NCBI GenBank assembly: GCA_029251525.1
Contig: JAQXDE010000032.1
Coordinates: forward strand, 1-64,000
DNA length: 64,000 bases
Origin: Saprospiraceae bacterium
GTDB lineage: Bacteria; Bacteroidota; Bacteroidia; Chitinophagales; Saprospiraceae
Reading direction: 5' to 3'
Part shown: positions 27,135-35,515 of the stretch, in pieces
Position numbering within the stretch: position 1 is the first letter of the stretch
How the letters are laid out: each line of letters opens with the position of its first letter
The notes under the pieces: generated by a model
What the model was told of the DNA's origin: nothing
What the model saw: the letters and a program-made list of their open reading frames with translations, nothing else
The model's database searches: none
Program-made: the position numbers and the translations under genes

Positions 27135-28225
27135 TATATGTCAGAAGCTACAAACCCCCTCCAATTATTCATATATTCAATAAATTTATCGCTAAGCCCT
27201 TCTCTCTTTAAATATTCTCTAGTTACTGGAAGTGAAATAGTTTCAAAGTTATCATTGCTCATCACTTTCATGGGAAAGTCATGATGTAAAATTCCAGACC
27301 TACCGACAGTCACAAAATCAACTTTAGAATTTAAAATATTTGCAACATCTTCTCCAGTATGAATTTTCCCCGCAACCGTTAACTTTACCTTCTTAAAATC
27401 CAATTCTGTAAAATGTTGTAACAATGTTTTTCCGATATGCTCCTTTTCTTCAGGATATTTAAAAGAATCCCAAAGTGACAAATCTAAAAAATCAATATTA
27501 GCACCATCGATTAATTGTTGACAGATGCTTTTTATTTCACTTAATTCCATTCCAAATCTTTCTGGTGATAACCGCACGCCTAACAAAAAATCTGCGCCAC
27601 ATGCTGCTCGAATGCCTTCTACTATTTCAAACAATAACCTGGCTCGATTTTCTAAATTTCCGCCGTACTCATCTTCTCTTTGATTAATACTTTTACTTAA
27701 GAATTGGGCAACTATATAACCATGTGCACCATGAATTTCTACGCCATCATATCCACTCTTTCTTGCTCTAACAGCAGCTGCAACAAAATCATCTCTAAGT
27801 TCCTTTACTTCCTCTAAAGTTAAAGCCCTTGCGCCTTTTCTTTCCACACTAGAAGGCGCAACTGGAGCATCTTCGATTAATTTTGGTTCGGAACGCATTC
27901 CAGCATGATGTAATTGAATGACTGCCAAACCTCCATAAGATTTAATCGCTTTAGCTAATCGAGTATGCCCTTCCAATTGTGTATCATTAAAGATTCCTAA
28001 TTGTCCAGGAAAACCTTTCCCGATAGCTTGGACATGGCTCGCACAAGTCATCACTAATCCAAATTGCCCTTTCGCTCGCATCGTCAGCCAGTCAAATTCC
28101 TCTGAAGAAAGTGTTCCATCCTCATTACTCTGAGTATTAGTTAAAGGAGAAAGCATAAATCTATTTTTCATTTTTCTACCGCAAGGAAATAAAATAGAAT
28201 CATCTAATTTTTTCATAATTTTCAT
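27134..28225 (-). CDS. NADH:flavin oxidoreductase, Old Yellow Enzyme family
   Basis: A 363-residue FMN-dependent ene-reductase-like TIM barrel. Supporting features: FMLSPLTNTQSNEDG near the N-terminus, VIQLHHAGM, the substrate-binding EIHGAHGYIVAQFLS, the family signature REDEYGGNLENRARLLFEI, a phosphate-binding VAGKI and VGRSGI near the C-terminus. Family members reduce activated C=C bonds in enones or process unusual substrates such as dienoyl-CoAs, but there is no fused iron-sulfur domain here, so a simple OYE is indicated. The specific substrate is unknown. Situated convergent with the phosphoesterase gene and 76 nt downstream of a methyltransferase gene on the same strand. Confidence 0.88.
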   Translation of the reverse strand: MKIMKKLDDSILFPCGRKMKNRFMLSPLTNTQSNEDGTLSSEEFDWLTMRAKGQFGLVMTCASHVQAIGKGFPGQLGIFNDTQLEGHTRLAKAIKSYGGLAVIQLHHAGMRSEPKLIEDAPVAPSSVERKGARALTLEEVKELRDDFVAAAVRARKSGYDGVEIHGAHGYIVAQFLSKSINQREDEYGGNLENRARLLFEIVEGIRAACGADFLLGVRLSPERFGMELSEIKSICQQLIDGANIDFLDLSLWDSFKYPEEKEHIGKTLLQHFTELDFKKVKLTVAGKIHTGEDVANILNSKVDFVTVGRSGILHHDFPMKVMSNDNFETISLPVTREYLKREGLSDKFIEYMNNWRGFVASDI

Positions 28226-28301
28226 TTGTGGTTCTCAATATTATTTTTAGTTCATTACAATACTTGGTAAAATAAATTTTTACTCAAATCAATTTCTTCA
28301 A

Positions 28302-29267
28302 CTAGCTTTTACTTTTTTTATCACAAACCCATACTCTTCTTGCAAAATTAGTCTTTCCACTTTTGCCAACATTACAATAATCTGATATGCTGAATCCTAT
28401 CTTATCAATTAAATGGGTGATATCTGATATAGATACAATAACCAATCGAGTGGTTAATTTTGCTACTGATTCAATAATATTTGAAATAATTAAATCATCC
28501 GAATAGGCATATAAATTATAGGGAAGATCAATAATCGCAGCATTATAACTTTTATCAAGGTCTTTAATATCTGACCGATACACCTGGGAAGTATAATTAT
28601 AATGTGCAAGATTTAATCTGGTATGTTTACAAGCTTTCCAATTAATATCACATCCTTCAATATTAAATCCAGCATAAGACGCTTCTAACATAACTGTGCC
28701 AACACCGCAACAAGCATCTAATAATTGATTGGTTTTATCTCCTTTTGATGCAACATTAACTAACGTTTTAGCAAGATCAATACTTAGTGAGTTGCTAAAT
28801 GAATAAGGTTTCTTTTTATGCTTTTGCCAATCCGATTTCTTTTTAATCAAAATTCCAAAATACCAAACACTCTTGTATTTACAAATAGAATAAGTTATGG
28901 TTGGATTATGATAATTGGACTCTCCTTCAATACTATATCCAATATCTCTTAATTTTTGAAGCCTACATTTATATCCTGTATCATCTCCATGCAGAATCAA
29001 GTATTCAACTTTAAACTCTTCTACATGTATGTTTTCTTCCGAAATTTTATTTACTAGTTCAGAATAATTTTCTGAGGATAAAATTATCTCAAACCTATTT
29101 TTCATAAAAGAACTGGTAGAAGGGTCAATTTTGATATTTGAAAATAGCAACTTATCTTTTTCTTCCTCCTCAATAAGTTGTCTTGATTCTAACTTACATA
29201 ATTCATTATGATGGCGGTCGTAATTGAAGGAATAGATGTAGTTAAAATTAGGTGTTTTTTGTGCCAC
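28302..29267 (-). CDS. TRM11-like RNA N2-guanosine methyltransferase
   Basis: A 321-residue protein. The N-terminal half (1-160) is a compact region that may correspond to a reduced THUMP-like or NFLD domain. The C-terminal half is a Rossmann methyltransferase with the SAM loop LLDACCGVGTVMLEA, GCDINWKACKHTRLN following, and motif IV DLPYNLY in place of DPPY. This matches UPF0020/TRM11 enzymes that methylate the exocyclic amine of guanosine in tRNA or rRNA. The exact RNA target cannot be deduced. Confidence 0.78.
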   Translation of the reverse strand: MAQKTPNFNYIYSFNYDRHHNELCKLESRQLIEEEEKDKLLFSNIKIDPSTSSFMKNRFEIILSSENYSELVNKISEENIHVEEFKVEYLILHGDDTGYKCRLQKLRDIGYSIEGESNYHNPTITYSICKYKSVWYFGILIKKKSDWQKHKKKPYSFSNSLSIDLAKTLVNVASKGDKTNQLLDACCGVGTVMLEASYAGFNIEGCDINWKACKHTRLNLAHYNYTSQVYRSDIKDLDKSYNAAIIDLPYNLYAYSDDLIISNIIESVAKLTTRLVIVSISDITHLIDKIGFSISDYCNVGKSGKTNFARRVWVCDKKSKS

Positions 29268-29799
29268 TAAGTTTTGAGTTTTTAAATTAGATCAAAGGTA
29301 ATAAATGAAAACTAACAGTAATAATTAGAATAAGAATAGTAATCATCAGACTAAAATATTCTCTCTTTCAAAATTCAAAAAGACTATCACTACACTATTT
29401 GCGTTAGTCAATCTATTATCTATTAAACACTTTAGGATTCAAGATACAGGGTTTTATTTTAATTGTAGGATTTCTAAATTAAAGATAGATTCTCATTATT
29501 TTAAGATTTTATAATCTTTTTACTGTTGTTAAATATTCTGCTCAACAAATACATCTTCTTTCTCTTCAAGTCTAGTTCTCAACTTTTTAACAATTAATTC
29601 TTGTTTACAGACAAATTATACTTTCTATATTTTTTAACTTCTTTTAACCCTTTCCACTCGCTCTACCTTTTTTTTAATAAAACCTTATCAGATACTTAAC
29701 TCCAATTAACAGAAATAAACCTGCATATTGGTGTTATATCAATTAAAGACAACGCAAATATCAAAAACATTTCGTCAATCAAACTAAAATTTAGAAATT
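29268..29799. other. Intergenic spacer
   Basis: AT-rich spacer between divergent genes. A minus-strand TACCTTTG (29300-29293) matches the -7 consensus for the TRM11-like gene, with a start codon 26 nt beyond, but no TTG is seen at -33. No plus-strand promoter with a good match was found before the outer-membrane protein gene. No coding sequence seen. Confidence 0.4.
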
Positions 29800-30513
29800 A
29801 TGAATAGGGCAAAAAAAAGTATCACAACGACAATCGCAATTTTATTAGTTACTTATACATTCGCTCAAGTCTCTTTGGGGCTAAAAGGTGGGATAAATTT
29901 TGCAAATATTGCGATTCCTGAAATTGCGATCATCAATATTCCTGATGCACAAGCGAACAAATCATTTACTTTTGGAGCAGTCGCTGAAATTGGAATTGCA
30001 AATGGATTTGCTATTCAAACGGAGTTAAATTATACAAAAAAAGGATTTATCATCAATGAGGGTATCCCTTTGGAAATAGCAAATATTCCATTACCTGTAG
30101 GTGTAAAAGTCACAACTGATTTGAATTATATGGAATTACCTATTTTGGCAAAATACAATTTTGGAAATGAAAAAGTAGGGGGATATCTTACAGCCGGACC
30201 TACGATGAGCTATGCTTCAAGCGGTCGGTTTAGGACTGCAGCTAACTTTATTATAGACTTAAATGTAATTGATCAAGAGTTTGATTTTGATAACTTGAAT
30301 ATCTCTAAATTTGATGTCGGAGCTTCCATTGGAGCAGGAGGAACGGTAAAACTAGGTACGACAAAATTATTTATGGATGCTCGGTATACCCATGGATTTA
30401 ACAAGTTAGACAATATTCCGGTAATAGATTTAGATTTCAAAAATAAGAACTTTTCGCTTACTACTGGGTTTTTAATCCCGTTGAATAGAAATTATTCAGG
30501 CCAAAAAGCGTAA
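29800..30513 (+). CDS. PorT-like outer-membrane beta-barrel protein
   Basis: A 237-residue protein with a signal peptide (residues 1-22, ending TFAQ). SLGLKGGINFANI is the typical first strand of the Bacteroidota outer-membrane barrel family OMP_b-brl_2 (PorT-like), followed by AIQTELNYTKKGF, YMELPILAKYNF, GGYLTAGPTMSY and closing strands NKNFSLTTGF. Small eight-stranded barrels of this kind are very common in the phylum; the role of this one is unknown. It is flanked by a strong terminator. Confidence 0.82.
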   Translation: MNRAKKSITTTIAILLVTYTFAQVSLGLKGGINFANIAIPEIAIINIPDAQANKSFTFGAVAEIGIANGFAIQTELNYTKKGFIINEGIPLEIANIPLPVGVKVTTDLNYMELPILAKYNFGNEKVGGYLTAGPTMSYASSGRFRTAANFIIDLNVIDQEFDFDNLNISKFDVGASIGAGGTVKLGTTKLFMDARYTHGFNKLDNIPVIDLDFKNKNFSLTTGFLIPLNRNYSGQKA

Positions 30514-30560
30514 TAAATAAATTAGATAGAATAATGATTTTTTAGAAATCCCAAAATTAA

Positions 30561-30596
30561 AAAGTCAGTAAATCAAAGTTTGATTTGCTGACTTTT
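30561..30596 (+). terminator. Strong bidirectional intrinsic terminator
   Basis: A 17-bp near-perfect inverted repeat, 30561-30577 with 30579-30595 (one mismatch), ends in TTTTT. It sits between the convergent outer-membrane protein gene and the end of the respiratory gene run and probably stops both transcripts. Confidence 0.85.
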
Positions 30597-30614
30597 TCTA
30601 TGAAGTTAATAATT

Positions 30615-30893
30615 TCAATTTTCGGAAAAAGTTCCTTCTAATTCTTCATCCTCCTCTTTCTTTCGATTAATATACCAAAAATATGCGATTCCTCCGACCA
30701 GTAAATAAGGTGCAGAAAACATGTATAAAATTCCTGTATTCAATCCTTTTCCGGCTGTACCTCCATCTTTCAAATTCTGTTCTGCTGATAATTTACACAT
30801 AGGACATTGTGCATGAACTTCTTTAGTAAAGGTCAAATTTAAAACAAAAATTAAGGCAAATAGGGAACAATATTTAGTTAATTTATTCTTCAT
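30615..30893 (-). CDS. Small exported CPMC membrane protein of oxidase operon
   Basis: A small protein (92 residues from the ATG at 30893; an in-frame ATG at 30911 would add six). It has a signal peptide ending VHA, then QCPMCKLSAEQNL just after cleavage, one further hydrophobic helix and a charged cytoplasmic C-terminus. The CPMC pair at the outer membrane face could bind copper or form a redox disulfide; its position as the last gene of the oxidase gene run suggests an assembly role. This is inferred from location only. Confidence 0.65.
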   Translation of the reverse strand: MKNKLTKYCSLFALIFVLNLTFTKEVHAQCPMCKLSAEQNLKDGGTAGKGLNTGILYMFSAPYLLVGGIAYFWYINRKKEEDEELEGTFSEN

Positions 30894-30962
30894 TATTATT
30901 TTATTTTCCATTTTTATAGATTTTTAGTAAAACATTAATGGATCCACAATTAATAATCTAGA

Positions 30963-31556
30963 TTAATGGGGGTAAAATGGTTTTAACATCAAATAACAAA
31001 TTGGACCTGTCACAGCTACATACAACCATAAAGGGTATACATATCTTGCAATTTTTTTGTGTCGGTCAAATTGGTTGGTAATTGCACGATTGAATGTCAA
31101 CAAAATGAAAGGCAAAATAACTCCAGCTAAGGTCACGTGAGTAATAAGCAATACCAAGTAAATAGTCCTAACCGACCCGACTGCAACCATTTCTGCTTCA
31201 TCAACTATTCCATCGAAATTTGCATCTCCAAACTTTACTGCATCATTTGTAAAATGATAAACCACATAAGACAAAAGAAACAAACCAGAAAGCAACAATG
31301 CTGCATAAATCGAGTTACGATGAGCATTTATATTTTTTATTTTAATAAAATACAAAGCTGCTATTAAGGCAATTGCTGCAAGAGCATTTAAAGTTGAATG
31401 AAAAGGAGGCAAAAAACTGAAATCAATTTCAGTTTGGATTTTAAACTCAGGTCTTCTCATTATTCCAACCAATGCTAAAACTGCAACTGAAATAATTACT
31501 GCTAGTATATTTAACTTTTTTTCAAGAGAGGGATTTGGTTGTAAATTTTTAGCCAT
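30963..31556 (-). CDS. DUF420 membrane protein, oxidase assembly-like
   Basis: A 197-residue integral membrane protein with about five hydrophobic segments (14-32, 56-72, 82-101, 130-152, 170-190). FHSTLNALAAIALI near the start and ITHVTLAGVILPF later match DUF420, the family of B. subtilis CtaM, which is needed for cytochrome oxidase maturation. Between the third and fourth helices it carries DANFDGIVDEAE (111-122), a textbook EF-hand calcium loop with Asp111, Asn113, Asp115, Asp119 and Glu122. It lies directly after the SCO-like gene in the oxidase operon. Confidence 0.82.
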   Translation of the reverse strand: MAKNLQPNPSLEKKLNILAVIISVAVLALVGIMRRPEFKIQTEIDFSFLPPFHSTLNALAAIALIAALYFIKIKNINAHRNSIYAALLLSGLFLLSYVVYHFTNDAVKFGDANFDGIVDEAEMVAVGSVRTIYLVLLITHVTLAGVILPFILLTFNRAITNQFDRHKKIARYVYPLWLYVAVTGPICYLMLKPFYPH

Positions 31557-31616
31557 TGCTTCTATTTAAGTTTAAACAACACCAATTTTGAAATGTTGAA
31601 TACGAAATTAACAATA

Positions 31617-32324
31617 TTATAATTCTTTTTTCTCCTTTATCTCAATATCAGGTTTTACTTCTTTTGGTAGCAGAATTGCGATATGTTCCACCATTCTCTT
31701 TACTTCGTCCTCACTACCTATATGATAAAAATTTCTAATCGTATTTTTATTATCAACAAGGACAAGAAATGGATAATCGACAATTTCTCCCGAATTATTT
31801 TCTTTCAGCTTAATATCTCTAGAGCCATCTTCACTTTTTTCAAATCTGGTAGGAACTTTAATTCCTTGACCAATCCATTTTTGAATGGTAAGATTTGAAC
31901 TAGTCAAAAAGTGATGTTGATTTTTATCAAATTGATTAATAGCAAAAAGTCCCTCTAAAACGCCGGTTGACTCCTCCTCTGATTCAATAGATACTATCAA
32001 TAACTCCAAGTTTCTATTATCTCCAAATTGAGTATTCAATTTCCTCATTACATTAAACATCTCCTGATTCTTTTTTCCATCTTCTCCAAAGAAAGAAACT
32101 ATAGCCATAGTATTTTCCAAGCTATCAGAAGTATAAATTCCACCATCAGAACTTGTAAAATCAAATGCAGGTAATTTACCATAATCCTTTAACTCTGATC
32201 TTGCATCCATCTGGTAGTTGTAACCCGTTGTCAGATAAAACCAAGACAACAATGGGAACCCAATAAGAATTGTTAAAATGGCAAAAGTTTGGATTTTATT
32301 TTTTACACTAGATTTACCAGACAT
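31617..32324 (-). CDS. SCO1/SenC-like protein lacking copper ligands
   Basis: A 235-residue protein with an N-terminal membrane anchor (about 11-30) and a thioredoxin-like domain. KLPAFDFTSSDGG, AIVSFFGEDG and LELLIVSIESEEE follow the SCO1/SenC pattern, in which a copper-binding CxxxC normally follows the FF pair and a His lies later before 'LVD'. This protein has no cysteine at all, and the His position reads Tyr (DYPFLVLVD). It can therefore not bind copper as SCO does. Its place among oxidase genes suggests a structural or chaperone role, or a partner of another SCO elsewhere. Confidence 0.7.
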   Translation of the reverse strand: MSGKSSVKNKIQTFAILTILIGFPLLSWFYLTTGYNYQMDARSELKDYGKLPAFDFTSSDGGIYTSDSLENTMAIVSFFGEDGKKNQEMFNVMRKLNTQFGDNRNLELLIVSIESEEESTGVLEGLFAINQFDKNQHHFLTSSNLTIQKWIGQGIKVPTRFEKSEDGSRDIKLKENNSGEIVDYPFLVLVDNKNTIRNFYHIGSEDEVKRMVEHIAILLPKEVKPDIEIKEKKEL

Positions 32325-32384
32325 TGATTATACTTTTTGGTGAGTAAACCGAAACTATTTTAAATGTTTATATGTACTTATTAA

Positions 32385-32418
32385 CAAAAAAAAGGCAAGA
32401 ATGTTATTCTCACCTTTT
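32385..32418 (-). terminator. Possible internal terminator in oxidase gene run
   Basis: Stem 32390-32402 with 32406-32418 (AAAAGG and AGAAT arms with a two-base internal mismatch). On the minus strand it is followed by TTTTTTTTG. It lies between the subunit IV gene and the SCO-like gene, so it may attenuate expression of the last three genes. Confidence 0.45.
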
Positions 32419-32424
32419 CATTTT

Positions 32425-32865
32425 TTATTTAAAATCTTCTTTTTTCAGTTCTCGAGTATTCTCAAGCATCCCAATTTTTTTAATCTTATATGTAGGATCC
32501 TCAATTTCAACCTTATCTTTTCTATTTATCACATTTCTTCTTTCACCGTATGAGGCTCCTTCGTTGAAAAAAGCTACAATTGCCCAAACTAGCAACATTG
32601 TCGGCATTAAGACACTAGCAGCCAGCCCTTTAGCCTCGTAGCGCATGTGCATAAACTCATAGACAATAAAGTAAGCCTTATACAAACTTAAACCTATCAT
32701 CAATAACATGTATACATAACGCATCCAAGTATCTCCAACATCAAAGGAGGTGATATGCCCATTCGCAAATAATGCAATAGCTACTTCTACGAGGGTTAAT
32801 ACACCTAGAAGAATTAAACCTTTAACAACTACTTTTTTACTTTCTTCGTAACTTAAATGTCCCAT
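32425..32865 (-). CDS. ctaF: Cytochrome c oxidase subunit IV
   Basis: A 146-residue membrane protein with three hydrophobic segments (about 13-33, 45-66, 82-100). The layout, with VGDTWMRYVYMLLMIGLSLYKAYFIVYEFMH in the centre, matches the small bacterial subunit IV (COX4_pro/CtaF-like) family. Subunit IV supports assembly or stability of heme-copper oxidases. The charged C-terminal 45 residues are probably cytoplasmic. It follows the first subunit III gene in the same operon by about 90 nt. Confidence 0.8.
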   Translation of the reverse strand: MGHLSYEESKKVVVKGLILLGVLTLVEVAIALFANGHITSFDVGDTWMRYVYMLLMIGLSLYKAYFIVYEFMHMRYEAKGLAASVLMPTMLLVWAIVAFFNEGASYGERRNVINRKDKVEIEDPTYKIKKIGMLENTRELKKEDFK

Positions 32866-32958
32866 TATCGAAATTTTATTTTGAAATGAACTTGATCGTA
32901 ATCAAAATTTATTTTATTCAATTAGTTAAATATATAAAAAGGTTACCCTTAATATATT

Positions 32959-33945
32959 CTATAAAAGATAAAAACAAAGAAAAACAAATACCCAAACCAA
33001 ATCGACGAAGTGCCAATACAAACCAATTTTCTCAACCATCTCATATCCATTCTTTCTTTTAGCGTATAGTCCACTTGCTACATTGATCATAATAATAATC
33101 AAAAATACTACACCTGAAAGAACATGAAATCCGTGAAATCCTGTGATAAAAAAGAATAAGGAACCAAATGCTATTGGACCATCTCTTTCTTTTAATATTT
33201 CACCATTTTCATCTTTAAAAGCAGCTGGCTCATATATGTGAGAGTCATGTCCATAAGTAATTAAATATGGGTCTTTAACAGCAAATGACTCTCCAGCATG
33301 ATAGTGTCCATGATGATCTCTTTTCACAAAAAATCTATTTTCTTCAATATCTTTGGTACCATTTTTCACATAGTAAAAAACTTCACTCTCATCAACTCCT
33401 TCTACAGGGGAAGTATGAACATGATGAGCTAAGTAATCGGCAGCTAGTAAATCTTCACCACTTAAATAAGTACCGTTCTCAAGGTGAGATGAGAAAGGAT
33501 CCTTAGTTACAGTAACTCCCTCTCCATTGATCATTGTATTCCACTCCCATGCTTGACAACCTAAAAACGTAGCACCCCCAACTATGGTTAAGGCCATCCA
33601 AAAAACAACCCCTCGTTTATTTTCACGAGCTCCTTCTTGTACCGCACGAACCATTGTTACAGAACTAATGATTAATACGAAAGTCATGAACGTTACGAAA
33701 ATTAAAGGCCAATCTCCGTCAAGGAAAGGTGCCTTAGCAAAAACAAAATCAGGCACAGGCCACGCAGGCATACTAAACCGAATTGTTCCGTAAGCGATCA
33801 AAAACCCTGCGAATGTAAATGCATCCGAAACCAAGAAATACCACATCATTAGTTTTCCATAACTTGCATCCATTGGGCGCTGTCCGCCGTCCCATTTTCC
33901 GCCTTCAACTTCATCGTGGTGTTCGTGTACTACTGTATCTGCCAT
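32959..33945 (-). CDS. ctaE: Cytochrome c oxidase subunit III with large loop insertion
   Basis: A 328-residue heme-copper oxidase subunit III. The N-terminus is His/Asp rich. SYGKLMMWYFLVSDAFTFAG and GSLFFFITGFHGFHVLSG, plus a final YWHFVDLVWVFVF, are subunit III signatures. Between helices, residues about 145-260 form a hydrophilic insertion (contains HHVHTSPVEG and RDHHGHYHAGES) that ordinary subunit III proteins lack, probably an extracytoplasmic or cytoplasmic loop. A second, standard-length subunit III lies directly upstream, so the oxidase may use one or both. Confidence 0.88.
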   Translation of the reverse strand: MADTVVHEHHDEVEGGKWDGGQRPMDASYGKLMMWYFLVSDAFTFAGFLIAYGTIRFSMPAWPVPDFVFAKAPFLDGDWPLIFVTFMTFVLIISSVTMVRAVQEGARENKRGVVFWMALTIVGGATFLGCQAWEWNTMINGEGVTVTKDPFSSHLENGTYLSGEDLLAADYLAHHVHTSPVEGVDESEVFYYVKNGTKDIEENRFFVKRDHHGHYHAGESFAVKDPYLITYGHDSHIYEPAAFKDENGEILKERDGPIAFGSLFFFITGFHGFHVLSGVVFLIIIMINVASGLYAKRKNGYEMVEKIGLYWHFVDLVWVFVFLCFYLL

Positions 33946-33989
33946 TATGAACTATTTTAATTTTTTCAGTTTTTAATTATAAATCAATC

Positions 33990-34580
33990 CTATGAATTCA
34001 ATACTAAAAAGAAAATTAGGTACAACCAAAGTAACCCAACGAAATGCCAGTAGGTTACAGTCAAATCTAGTCGATGAATCCTTTGAGGTGTGACAAAATT
34101 TTTCAAAGAAAATGCATGAATTAATGCAGCTGTCAATGCAACTAACCCCCCAAGCACATGCGCAGCATGAACACCTGAAATCACATATACAAAAGATCCC
34201 GCTGGATTTCCAGTCATAAATATTCCATTGTTGGTCATCTCAATCCATGCCTCATATTGTAAAACAACAAACCCAAGTCCCATCAAAGCCCCAATTACCA
34301 ACAAGCTTTTGTATTTCGTGAAATCACCATTTCGAAAAGTGACTTTTGAGAAATGCAAAACCAAACTTGTTAAAACAATTAAACCTGCATTCCAAAAAAA
34401 CAAATTAGGCAGATCAAATTCTAACCAATTACCAGCAGCTCGCCTCACTACAAACGCACTTGTGAATCCAACAAACATCATAACAATACTCGCGCATGCA
34501 ATCCATAAAGCAAACTTTTGTGGATGAATTCTGTTCTTCGTTTGTGTCTTTGGTTCCCTATTGAAAATGGTCGCATTCAT
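33990..34580 (-). CDS. Second cytochrome c oxidase subunit III
   Basis: A 196-residue integral membrane protein with about five helices. KFALWIACASIVMMFVGFTSAFVVRRAAG at the start and VYVISGVHAAHVLGGLVALTA plus DLTVTYWHFVGLLWLYLIFF at the end identify heme-copper oxidase subunit III, of the short CyoC-like type. It precedes the longer subunit III gene by 44 nt. Having two adjacent subunit III genes is common in Bacteroidota aa3 operons. Confidence 0.87.
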   Translation of the reverse strand: MNATIFNREPKTQTKNRIHPQKFALWIACASIVMMFVGFTSAFVVRRAAGNWLEFDLPNLFFWNAGLIVLTSLVLHFSKVTFRNGDFTKYKSLLVIGALMGLGFVVLQYEAWIEMTNNGIFMTGNPAGSFVYVISGVHAAHVLGGLVALTAALIHAFSLKNFVTPQRIHRLDLTVTYWHFVGLLWLYLIFFLVLNS

Positions 34581-34592
34581 ATTTCTGTTATT

Positions 34593-35492
34593 TTAAACCT
34601 TATCAATAACCAATGCAATTAATGCAATCGGCAAATAAACAAAAGAACTAAACATCAATTTGAGTGCTGCCTCTTTTGTACATTTTTTATATAAATTCCA
34701 ACTATATCCTGCGTAAATCACTCCTAAAATTGCGACGATAATTGCTGAAATAATTCCAGTTACCCCCATTAGGTAAGGCATCAAACTTACCGCAATTAAC
34801 ATCAATGCAAAATAGAATGACTGTAAACCTACACTGTAATCTTTTTCACCGTCTTTTGATGGTAAGAGTCTGAAACCAACATTCGTGTAATCTTCATGTC
34901 CTACCCAAGCGATTGCCCAAAAGTGAGGAAATTGCCACATGAATTGAATCCCGAAGAGGACAATTGCTAAAGCAGTCAACTCCCCTTGAGCAGCAACACA
35001 ACCGATCATGGTTGGCAATGCTCCTGGAATTGCTCCAATGAAAACTGCAACTGGTGAGATTCTTTTCATCGGGGTGTAGAGAAAAGAATATAAAATTAGT
35101 GACAAGGTTCCTAGAACCGCAGTCCAAGGATTGATATAAGCCAAAAATGTAATTCCTATCATACTCGTAAACCCTGCAATCATGATCGCTGAGGAAACAC
35201 TCATTCTCCCAACAGCCAATGGGCGGTTGGCAGTCCGCTTCATCAACGGATCAGTATCTCTTTCAAGCACTTGATTTAGTGTATTAGAAGCACCTGTTAC
35301 CAAAAAACCACCAAAGCAAAGTGCAATAAAAATGGTCCAACTAAAGTCATCTTGTAAAGCAACCAAATATGCCATAGCTGCAGAAAACACAACTAACATA
35401 TTCAAACGGAATTTGAATAGCATACTAAAGTCCGTAACTTTCTGTCGAAAGGCACTAATTGAAACTGAACTATTTATTACTCTTGTTCTCAA
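34593..35492 (-). CDS. cyoE: Protoheme IX farnesyltransferase (heme O synthase)
   Basis: A 299-residue UbiA-superfamily membrane prenyltransferase that farnesylates heme b to heme O, precursor of heme A for the oxidase encoded beside it. It shows the first Asp-rich motif NQVLERDTDPLMKRTANRPL, YTPMKRISPVAVFIGAIPGALP with the second-motif region, and about eight or nine hydrophobic segments. It ends 12 nt upstream of the second subunit III gene. I see no heme A synthase (CtaA) in the window; it would have to lie elsewhere for an aa3 enzyme. Confidence 0.92.
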   Translation of the reverse strand: MRTRVINSSVSISAFRQKVTDFSMLFKFRLNMLVVFSAAMAYLVALQDDFSWTIFIALCFGGFLVTGASNTLNQVLERDTDPLMKRTANRPLAVGRMSVSSAIMIAGFTSMIGITFLAYINPWTAVLGTLSLILYSFLYTPMKRISPVAVFIGAIPGALPTMIGCVAAQGELTALAIVLFGIQFMWQFPHFWAIAWVGHEDYTNVGFRLLPSKDGEKDYSVGLQSFYFALMLIAVSLMPYLMGVTGIISAIIVAILGVIYAGYSWNLYKKCTKEAALKLMFSSFVYLPIALIALVIDKV

Positions 35493-35515
35493 TGTTTTAT
35501 GATTAACTTTAAATA

